A stretch of 64,000 nucleotides of DNA, from assembly GCA_963855995.1 (NCBI GenBank), contig OY979716.1, positions 54,574,281 through 54,638,280 on the forward strand. Direction: 5' to 3'. The stretch is from Muricea muricata (lineage: Eukaryota > Cnidaria > Anthozoa > Malacalcyonacea > Plexauridae). The translations under genes and the position numbers were made by a program. Below are positions 10,874-17,630 of the stretch, in pieces. The stretch's first letter is position 1, and every line of letters starts with the position of its first letter. The notes under the pieces were generated by a model. The model was not told the DNA's origin. It saw only the letters and a program-made list of their open reading frames with translations, and did not search any database.

Positions 10874-12006
10874 ATGTCGTTGTTATTTGGATATTCATCT
10901 GGTTTGAGTACCATAGAAGAGGATTTAGATATGTCTGGGAATAGGATTATAAACTTGCCAAAACCTTCAACAGGTTCGGAACCTGTCACTAAACAGTATG
11001 CTGATATGCACTATTCTGGTGGTGGGCGTGGTCCTAAAGGAGATACCGGACCCAAAGGTTCGAAAGATGATCAAGGAGATACCGGACCCAAAGGTCCGAA
11101 AGGTGATCAAGGAGATACTGGACCCAAAGGAGACAAAGGAGATACCGGACCTAAATGTGACCAAGGAGATACCGGACCTAAAGGTTCGAAAGGTGATCAA
11201 GGAGATACGGGACCTAAAGGTCCGAAAGGTGATCAAGGAGATACTGGACCCAAAGGAGATACCGAACCTAAAGGTGACCAAGGACATACTCGACCTAAAG
11301 GTTCGAAAGGTGACCAAGGTAATACCGGGCCGTGGGGTCCTAAAGGACCGAAAGGCGACCCTGGTTCCGGTGGATTATTCGATACGGGGTTTACGATGTA
11401 GGGAGATATTAATATGAACAATTAAAAGATTATAAACTTGCCAGATCCTATGGTAGCAAACGAACCCGTTACGAAACATTATGCAAACAGAGTTTACGTA
11501 ACTCACGGCGGGTTTACCATGCAAGATAATATTGGCATGGATAATCACGAGGTGTTAGGATTAAATCATACACCGTCGGACGGTGTGCTGCCGTGTCGAA
11601 GGATTATACAGAATCTCGGTATGTCGTTAAAGATGCAGACATCGATATGAATAATAACCGTATTTTGAATTTACCTTTTCCACAAAGTTTAGGCAAACCT
11701 GTTACGAAAGCATACGCCGACATGCATTATTTTGATTTCGTAAATATCTCAACGTTTAAAGAAAAACCTAATACGTATACGGTAACACACATCAACGAAA
11801 TGGTGGATACGCCTTTTAACGGTCGTAGTACCAATATTTTAGATTTTTCCAAAGTCGGCGACAGTTATCAAATTAATTTTGACGTGACACCAAAACTTGT
11901 GGACGGTATTTACGGTTACGAAATGGATATTGTTTTAACAGAAGCGAGGGGGTACAACATCATGTTATGGGGTGATTTTTCGTTTAAAAGGTTATTGAAA
12001 TTATAA
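10874..12006 (+). pseudogene. Collagen-like fibre protein of the outer element, broken
   Basis: ATG at 10874 opens an N-terminal head containing [20 protein letters not shown], then about 32 Gly-x-y triplets dominated by GPKGDTGPKGxKGDQ. Stops at 11399-11401 and 11423-11425 and a frame change near 11590 interrupt two more copies of the N-K-I-x-NLP-x-P-x-x-EPVTK-x-Y-A module; a C-terminal region of about 90 residues (possible receptor-binding head) follows to 12006. The same module occurs in phage tail fibres and in the inner element's fibre (29703-31913). A trimeric collagen stalk on the virion vertex is the natural reading. Internal triplet repeats make copy-number changes likely. Confidence 0.75.
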
Positions 12007-12010
12007 TAAA

Positions 12011-12312
12011 ATGGAAGATCCTGCGTATAAAGAAGAATTGTTACGGTTAGTTGTCGAAAAAATTAAACATACTGCAAAATATATTGAAAAAGCAATGGAC
12101 GAGACGTTAAAAAAATTTACGGCGAATACCAAAGACAAGAATTGGATGAAGTCAACGAGCAGGTGATGGGACTAATTATTAGTAAAATATCAGAACTTAT
12201 GGACAATTTGGAATTAGTAAAAGATAACGAATTGTTAGAAAACGATCTTACCAAAAACGAATTGTTTAAACGGGACGTCAAAAAAATAATCGGATATTTA
12301 ACACGTAATTAA
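12011..12312 (+). pseudogene. Small coiled-coil protein, frameshifted
   Basis: ATG at 12011, four bases after the fibre stop, opens a Lys/Glu-rich helical frame of about 50 residues. After a one-base change near 12125 the second frame continues with heptad-like Leu/Ile spacing (LIISKISELMDNLELV) to a stop at 12310-12312. The product would be roughly 100 residues of coiled coil. Its position right behind the fibre suggests co-transcription. No family recognised. Confidence 0.45.
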
Positions 12313-12325
12313 CACGTATATTCCG

Positions 12326-12394
12326 ATGGTCGGCTTAATATCTGGTGGAATTACGGTCGGTGCACATGTAGCCGATAAGAAATTAAATTCGTAA
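12326..12394 (+). CDS. Possible 22-residue hydrophobic peptide
   Basis: ATG at 12326 encodes a Gly-rich hydrophobic peptide (MVGLISGGITVGAH) and a short Lys-containing tail ending at 12394. It could be the remnant of a small membrane protein like those at 63316-63714. Too short to be certain; base composition fits the outer element. Confidence 0.2.
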   Translation: MVGLISGGITVGAHVADKKLNS

Positions 12395-12418
12395 CGAAAT
12401 ATAACACTACGAATTTTT

Positions 12419-12814
12419 TTATGGTATTTGTGAAATACGTTTAAACACCTTTTTCGCTGAATTTTTATCTAACTTTTCCACATCTGCTAAATGTAACGCA
12501 TTTTCATCTTCACAAATTTCAACTATTTTTTTAAATACACGCATGTTTATATCAGGTTTACGGTTAGAATCTTTACGCATTTCGTCAGCTAATTCCTCCA
12601 AGTCAAAATCATCTTCAAAAGATTCAATCATACCCATCATATACCTATCCAAATTACCTTCGGATAAGTTTTTAGTAAATTCATCGTAATCCTGTAAACC
12701 AAGAATATTATTATTTACTTTTTTGACTTCATTAAGAAAATGGAATATAATTTCAAATTTAACATTGTTGTCACCATATAATCTCTCGGCTACTTTGTGT
12801 GCTATGTCGTTCAT
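12419..12814 (-). CDS. Unknown acidic helical protein, 131 residues
   Basis: The frame is intact from ATG 12814 (MNDIAHKVAE) to 12419. The open frame extends upstream only through non-ATG codons. The product is mostly predicted helical, acidic in the middle (SFEDDFDLEELADE) and basic at the end. It is upstream of nothing obvious on its strand and ends close to the 3' end of the convergent coiled-coil gene. No recognised family. Confidence 0.5.
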   Translation of the reverse strand: MNDIAHKVAERLYGDNNVKFEIIFHFLNEVKKVNNNILGLQDYDEFTKNLSEGNLDRYMMGMIESFEDDFDLEELADEMRKDSNRKPDINMRVFKKIVEICEDENALHLADVEKLDKNSAKKVFKRISQIP

Positions 12815-12954
12815 TTTTATTATAAATGTTTTACAATCAGGGAATGGATTAAGAATGCAGTTAACGGGTACGTTAGTACGATTAATGCAAAGGCAAACGT
12901 TAGACAAAACGTTACGTTACGATCATTAAAACTTTTTCACGTTGTGTTAACATT

Positions 12955-12987
12955 TTTTTTACTAACTTTTTTTTAGTTAGTAAAAAA
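12955..12987. terminator. 12-bp hairpin directly after the packaging ATPase stop
   Basis: TTTTTTACTAAC (12955-12966) pairs perfectly with GTTAGTAAAAAA (12976-12987). On the minus strand the hairpin begins one base after the ATPase stop codon and is followed by a T-rich tract. It matches in stem length and placement the hairpins at 6146 and 62890. Confidence 0.55.
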
Positions 12988-12988
12988 G

Positions 12989-13584
12989 TTAAGGGATGAT
13001 TACTTGATGCGTATACGGACGTGTTGTTAGTATTTCTAATTGTGCGTAATCGTTATTTTTTAATGTGTCGATAATTTTTTTTTCTTTGTCTTTTTCGATA
13101 CTTAAGTAATTGTTGAATATGTATTTCGTACCGTCTCTACATGCATTATAGAACGTAACGAGTTTTGAAATGTTCATTCTATACGGTTTTGCAATACTCG
13201 TAAGTTGTTGTGTAATCATTGATCGTACTTAAACCAATATGCCGACCGTGGAATCCTAATTTCACGAGTTCACTTGTTCTGTTTTTTTACGTCTTTTGAA
13301 GCAGCACAATCGTCTAATATGATGAGACTGTTGGTATTTTTTGCAAAATTTACAATTTCGTGGATCGTTCTTTCCACGTCGTCATGCGCACACGGTAATT
13401 CAAATATGTCCGAATCGTTTAAAAATTTCCAATGTTGGTAACTTTTATTGTCCTCTAAGGTTGGGCAGACGATGAAAATATAGTCGAAATGGTTTTTATA
13501 ATCTCGTTCTAACATTTCCAAAAGGTAATGTGTTTTTCCACACGCCGTCATTTCGACGATAATCATATGAAATGGTGTATTCAT
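12989..13584 (-). pseudogene. A32/FtsK-type DNA-packaging ATPase of the outer element, frameshifted
   Basis: ATG at 13584 is followed within 10 residues by a Walker A-like MTACGKT, but the position before it is Glu where the family has Gly. Walker B is NSLIILDDCA near residue 95. After a frame change near 13255 the C-terminal part continues with a Thr-Gln-Gln sensor-like ITQQLTSIAKPYR segment to 12989. Polinton ATPases pump DNA into the capsid. The gene lies just after the capsid gene on the same strand (5 bp gap), as in many related elements. The frameshift and the altered P-loop indicate a dead copy. Confidence 0.75.
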
Positions 13585-13588
13585 TTTT

Positions 13589-14192
13589 TTAGTATTCAGC
13601 GGTTCCGTTTAAATTCGTACCGAGAATATTCATAATACCGTCGGCTACCACAAAAATATGGCAGGACACGTTCGTAGTCGTTGTTTCTTTTTCTATTTCC
13701 ATTAAAATTCCTGCTTGCGTTCCAACAAGTTTTCGACTGCTTCCACTAACGGCATCGTCCTTGATGGCTCTGAAATCAATAACGCGTGCAAACTTGTCCG
13801 TATAATATTTTCGTCTTCCTAAATATTTTTCACATTTGGTCTTGCTGAAAAACCTGACGGCTTCCCGGTACATGACCCGTTTCGCAAGACCGTTGCTGTA
13901 AATGTCGTTAGGGTTTCCTTCTACCGTAACGTCGACGCGTGTTAAGTTAGGGAAAACAAACTCTTCGCTATCTCCAGCATCTTTTTTCGTAAATAACAAG
14001 ACGACCGCTTTCATACTTTTTCTCGGGATGTTATTGTCGATAACTTCCCTCGTACTGTCTTTACTCCATGGTAATGTTTTTAAAAGCGTGGTATAATCGT
14101 AACCTAAAAATCGTCCGATAGCAAATTCGCCTCTTACATCGCTAGCAAGCTGTTCGCTTTCGATAATTTCGTATTCTAATCGCATATTGGTT
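13589..14192 (-). pseudogene. Outer-element major capsid protein, C-terminal portion
   Basis: About 200 residues are open on the minus strand, starting at the insertion point of the inner Polinton and ending at 13589. They continue the capsid protein whose N-terminal part is at 35313-35936; the joining point is exactly the 6-bp target duplication. The sequence has strand-rich segments typical of a jelly-roll capsid protein (for example VFPNLTRVDVTVEGNPN). The ATG at 14185 is internal, not a start. This capsid type is distinct from that of the inner element. Confidence 0.65.
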
Positions 14193-14577
14193 AAGGTAAG
14201 TAGTACTGTGCAGGCACTATAGCGCCCCTTGAATAGTAGCCCCCCTCTTTGATATTACAGGCACTACTATACTGCCTTGCACATTAATATATTCCATCTT
14301 ATATGAAGTAACTGCCTATGTTTCATCCTCATTTTAATTAGTATTCACCCTTCATATTTATACCCGGTAATATGGTCGTGTTTGTTGCGGTGCATTACGT
14401 GTGACGTGACGGGTTATTTATATTCACCAGCAAGACAGTGTTTGCCGTGGTGCATTACACCTGACTTTTTAATAAGAACTTTTCAATAATATTTAAGCCT
14501 ATCAAACAGGTTAATTTTTTCCTATAATAACTGCATATGTAACATTGTTTAATTAAACCAAACGTTCAAATTTATCT

Positions 14578-14823
14578 CTAGTATGGGAGTTGTTTAATTA
14601 TTGAATCAAGTTGTCCCTTCAATTTTAAGTTCTCGGTTTTAATAGTTGCCAACTCCTCTTCCAAATGTTCGAATTTATCTTCAAGCCTTTTTTCAAACCC
14701 ATATATATCCACCACACATTCATCAGTCACAGATATGGATTCATTTAATTTCTCTAGTTCTTCATTTATTTTCATTAATTGGGCATTTATCTTCTTTATC
14801 TCGGAGTCTATCTGGAGTACCAT
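14578..14823 (-). CDS. Coiled-coil protein in the left TIR, 81 residues
   Basis: ATG at 14823 (MVLQIDSEIKKINAQ) opens a frame with regular heptads of Ile/Leu through most of its length, ending KQLPY at 14578. Earlier in-frame codons are not ATG. It overlaps the end of the gene at 14762 in another frame by about 60 bp. An almost identical copy lies in the right TIR (34685-34930). No catalytic motif; an oligomerisation or scaffolding role is the most that can be said. Confidence 0.6.
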   Translation of the reverse strand: MVLQIDSEIKKINAQLMKINEELEKLNESISVTDECVVDIYGFEKRLEDKFEHLEEELATIKTENLKLKGQLDSIIKQLPY

Positions 14824-15004
14824 TGTCTGGCAGGAAATTCTTAACCAATATATCGAATGCTTCTCTACCACTTAGGTCGCTAAAATGATGACAACCAACA
14901 GTTCTAACAATCTCCACCTCTTCTATTAACCGGATTGATGTAGGTTTAACGATAATTAGACTTCCGTCATCTAAGAAATACAATTCCATGATAAATAACC
15001 CCAT
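14762..15004 (-). CDS. Unknown 80-residue protein in the left TIR
   Basis: ATG at 15004 (MGLFIMELYFLDDGS) follows a TATA-like box and a cluster of the ACGCACTTTTC repeat. The product has strand-like hydrophobic segments, then REAFDILVKNFLP and a charged tail. The +1 frame overlap with the downstream coiled coil suggests either translational coupling or that a splice or frameshift joins the two into one protein. The right-TIR copy at 34504-34746 differs at a few residues. Confidence 0.6.
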   Translation of the reverse strand: MGLFIMELYFLDDGSLIIVKPTSIRLIEEVEIVRTVGCHHFSDLSGREAFDILVKNFLPDNGTPDRLRDKEDKCPINENK

Positions 15005-15015
15005 ACTTTTCTCAC

Positions 15016-15080
15016 TTTTATAACTTTTTTGAAAAGTATGTTTTTAAAAAAGTGTGTTTTTTGAAAAGTGCGTTTTTGGG
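15016..15080 (-). promoter_or_regulatory. Repeat-type promoter cluster (left TIR)
   Basis: On the minus strand three copies of a word close to AAAAACGCACTTTTC stand at about 15,080-15,025. A TATAAAAG-like box follows (15016-15023), then the ATG at 15004 about 12-20 bp further on. The identical arrangement is present in the right TIR. Confidence 0.7.
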
Positions 15081-15111
15081 AAGTAATGATTTTATACTTA
15101 TGTGGTGTGTG

Positions 15112-15588
15112 TTAACACTTCCACTCGCAGGCTTTTAATTTTTGCTCGGCTTTCATTTTACTCCACTTCATGTTCATATCGCGTATGTACGGTTTTACAA
15201 TGATTCGTACAATGTGTGCTTCGGTGTAACGTCCAGCATTGTACAGTTCGCGGGATAGGAATGTTAATTTTTTTTGTTTTTTCCGTTCGATCGCTTTACG
15301 ATTTTCCCAAAGGATAGGTAAAATTTTGTACTTAATTTGCTTATACACACCTTTTTTATATTCTGGTTTTCCAAAAAGGCGCAATTTCAAAAACTCGTGG
15401 ATTATGCGGCCGGCATCGTTTGTAGGATTTAATATACATATGTTGAATATGAGTCTTTGTACAGCTTCTTTAAAGTATTTCGATTCTTTGTACTGGCCTC
15501 GAAAAATAATATGTAAACGGTTATTTAAAAATTCCCTATAAACATCTTCGAATAAATCTCTTGAGAAGTAGTAGTAGAAACCTTCCAT
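15112..15588 (-). CDS. Unknown basic helical protein, 158 residues, crossing the TIR edge
   Basis: An intact frame from ATG 15588 to 15112. The product is rich in Lys, Arg and aromatic residues (EGFYYYFSRDLFEDVYREF at the start; IERKKQKK and KWSKMKAEQK later), probably all helical and nucleic-acid binding in character. The last 147 residues lie inside the left TIR. The right TIR carries the same region without the first codons and with a stop, so only this copy can be functional. Preceded by a repeat cluster and TATA box. Family unknown. Confidence 0.7.
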   Translation of the reverse strand: MEGFYYYFSRDLFEDVYREFLNNRLHIIFRGQYKESKYFKEAVQRLIFNICILNPTNDAGRIIHEFLKLRLFGKPEYKKGVYKQIKYKILPILWENRKAIERKKQKKLTFLSRELYNAGRYTEAHIVRIIVKPYIRDMNMKWSKMKAEQKLKACEWKC

Positions 15589-15624
15589 AACTGTTATTCT
15601 CTCAATGTTATTTGTTTTATATAC

Positions 15625-15695
15625 ACAGGTTTTATACTTTCCGGGCGAGGGTTTTGAAAAGTGCGTTTTTTAAAAAGTGCATTTTTTTCGGGAAA
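15625..15695 (-). promoter_or_regulatory. Repeat-type promoter upstream of the 15588 gene
   Basis: Two copies of the AAAACGCACTTTTC word (one with ATGCAC) on the minus strand at about 15,695-15,653. A TATAAAAC box follows near 15,630, about 40 bp before the ATG. Same order and spacing as the other clusters of this element. Confidence 0.65.
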
Positions 15696-15833
15696 AACTG
15701 ATTATTAAAATGTTTAAATAAACGCATTAATTTTTGAAAGGTTTGTTTTTTATTTAACTCTTTTAAAATATACATAAGAGTAAAAATACTAGTGACGTTT
15801 AAACATGTTCCAAAGTTCTAACAAAATGGGACT

Positions 15834-17159
15834 TTAGAAGAGGGAGGACCCTTCTAGGATACTTTTCATACTTTTACCCACACGGTCGAAGCACTCGAAA
15901 TGACCACAGCTGCCTCTTTTGCAGGCGCGAGGCATTCGGAAGGTTCCAATGGGGGAGGGTGTAGCCCATTTCATTGGTTGAGAGTTAGGTGGTGCTTCGT
16001 TTTCATCAATTCCTGTTTGAGAGCCTGACGTTACATCAATTTCTGTTTGGGAGGTAGCGGTTGGCTTGCAGGCATCGGTTCCGGTAGAGCGGTTTGGGGT
16101 GTCCGGGTAGGAATCAATTTCTGCTGGAGGGTTGACCATTGTTTCATTATCTTTAATGGAACTTTTAGGAGGGGTCGTAGGTATAGGCTTTTCATTACAA
16201 CAGAGGGAAGTACACTTGGAGTGTTGTTTCTTTATTTCATTAAATTTAACTCCGGAGATACGCCCATCTTCTGAATATGGTTCCAAAGCTTTACCAAAAC
16301 AGGTGGTGAGGTCTATAGTGAAGGATAAGTCAGGACATTTAGAAGAGGGGGGAGCCTTGGATGATGCTTTGCATTCTTTTGGTGGCTTGGTCGAAGCACT
16401 CAAAGTGGTCACAGTTACCTCTTTTGCAGACGGGTGGCATTCGGAAGGTTTCACTAAAGGAGGTTGTTGGACTTTTTTTGCTGGAGGGTTGGGCGTTGTT
16501 TCATCATCTTTAGGAGGGGTCGTAGGTATAGGCTTTTCATTACAGCGGAGAAATTCGGCATACGCTTTCTTGCGGTCCGTTTCAAAACTAGAAAATTTTA
16601 CTCCAGTATTTTTCACTGTATATTGGTAAGATGACGGGTTGGTAAACAGACAATAGCAGCCAGGTTCGAGGGGGTCTTCATCAACTTCTTTAGGGTTTGG
16701 TGTCTTGACCCAACGGAAAAATTTACAGCTCTCTTTGGCCGGTTCAGCACAGCATAAGAAGCTTTGCCCTTGATTTGGGCCTTCTTTTTTCACAACCTGT
16801 ACGGTGTATGGTTTTCCATGTAAGCATAGCGGTTTTGGGATAATAATTTCATCTCCCCACTCGAAGTAATGGCATTTGTCTTTCTCTTTTGAACATATAA
16901 AAAAGGGACGACCAAAACTTGCTTTCGATATGTCCCTGACCACTCTGATTCTGGCATAACGACGTTCTTCAGTAGTTCCAATAGCACAACACGCAGGGCG
17001 TGTTTGTTTAGTTGCTAAGAACTTTTGTATAGCTTTCTCATACAAAAATGCATGTTCTTCAGGACATATGAGATGGCAACTGGAAGGTTCTCCGCAAAAC
17101 CAGAAAGTACCTTTGTCAGTCGTTGACGTTACAGCAGGTTTACCATGTAAACAAAGCAT
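15834..17159 (-). CDS. Triple GRF-type zinc-finger protein, 441 residues
   Basis: The intact frame starts at ATG 17159. Three zinc-finger units of the GRF kind lie in the first 180 residues: CLHGKPAVTSTTDKGTFWFC (residues 3-22 and on), ACCAIG...FFICSKEKDKCHYFEW, and CLHGKPYTVQ...FLCCAEPAKESCKFFRW. Each has Cys-x-(His/Ala) ... Cys ... Cys with a terminal Phe-x-Trp in units 2 and 3. GRF fingers in topoisomerase III, APE2 and TTF2 bind single-stranded DNA. The remaining 260 residues are Pro/Ser/Thr-rich linker with internal near-repeats (RCNEKPIPTTPPK twice) and a Cys/His-containing tail (CKRGSCGHFECFD). The gene is divergent from polymerase B across a shared promoter array. I infer an ssDNA-binding replication factor. 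Confidence 0.75.
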   Translation of the reverse strand: MLCLHGKPAVTSTTDKGTFWFCGEPSSCHLICPEEHAFLYEKAIQKFLATKQTRPACCAIGTTEERRYARIRVVRDISKASFGRPFFICSKEKDKCHYFEWGDEIIIPKPLCLHGKPYTVQVVKKEGPNQGQSFLCCAEPAKESCKFFRWVKTPNPKEVDEDPLEPGCYCLFTNPSSYQYTVKNTGVKFSSFETDRKKAYAEFLRCNEKPIPTTPPKDDETTPNPPAKKVQQPPLVKPSECHPSAKEVTVTTLSASTKPPKECKASSKAPPSSKCPDLSFTIDLTTCFGKALEPYSEDGRISGVKFNEIKKQHSKCTSLCCNEKPIPTTPPKSSIKDNETMVNPPAEIDSYPDTPNRSTGTDACKPTATSQTEIDVTSGSQTGIDENEAPPNSQPMKWATPSPIGTFRMPRACKRGSCGHFECFDRVGKSMKSILEGSSLF

Positions 17160-17225
17160 TTCGGAGCTGGTGCAATTTCGAGTTTAATGTGGTCTTATTT
17201 ATAGTGTTTTAAGCCTTACTTACTA

Positions 17226-17350
17226 TAAGGCACTTTTCAAAAACGCACTTTTCAGAAAAACGCACTTTTCAAAAACGTACTTTTCAGAAAAACGCACTTT
17301 TCATAAACGTACTTTTCAAAAATACACTTTTCAAAAATGCACTTTTCAAA
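17226..17350. promoter_or_regulatory. Bidirectional promoter array, nine copies of the 15-16 bp motif
   Basis: Nine near-perfect copies of AAAAACGCACTTTTC (variants ACGTAC, ATGCAC, ATACAC) in tandem between the GRF gene and polymerase B. A TATAATTT box follows on the plus side (about 17,350) and CTATAAATAAG on the minus side (about 17,200). It is the largest of six clusters in the element. Such iterated arrays can also act as replicator or protein-binding sites. Confidence 0.75.
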
Positions 17351-17630
17351 AACGCACTTTTTTATAATTTACTTTTTTCATGACGTACGAAAAGTAAGAT
17401 TTCACACGGTTTAAAAGAGGGTGCTTTCGATGCGTGGAATAGAACAAAGGGGAATGGAGTGCGGTTCAGAAAACGAATCTGGTGAAGAGTTTCACGGCGC
17501 TGAGTAAAACACTTTAGGAGAGTGGAGTGACGGCGATGATGATTGGGTATGGGATGTTAATGAAAATACCTCATGGGAATGGAGCGATTCTGATGATAAT
17601 TGGATCTGGGATGTCGAAGAAAATGTTCAA

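Larger units (their letters stand above)
14199..15555 (+). repeat. Left terminal inverted repeat of the inner Polinton
   Basis: It matches 33953-35306 in inverse orientation with occasional substitutions and short indels (for example a 3-bp ACT difference near 14268). The terminal 450 bp are non-coding and contain a doubled TTTGYYGYGGTGCATTAC word (around 14385 and 14450). The rest carries two overlapping small genes and most of a third. Termini of Polintons are expected to receive the protein primer; nothing in the sequence tests that. Confidence 0.95.

Noticed and set aside
10967..11421. Extra frames over the collagen regions here and at 29820-30565
   Set aside because: Gly-x-y coding repeats leave all frames open; only the frame giving Gly-x-y triplets with a sensible head is kept.
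16047..16629. Plus-strand frames opposite the GRF gene
   Set aside because: Antisense shadows of the Pro/Thr-rich linker.
17226..17350. CRISPR array at the ACGCACTTTTC repeats
   Set aside because: Units are contiguous 15-16 bp words without unique spacers and lie before TATA boxes.
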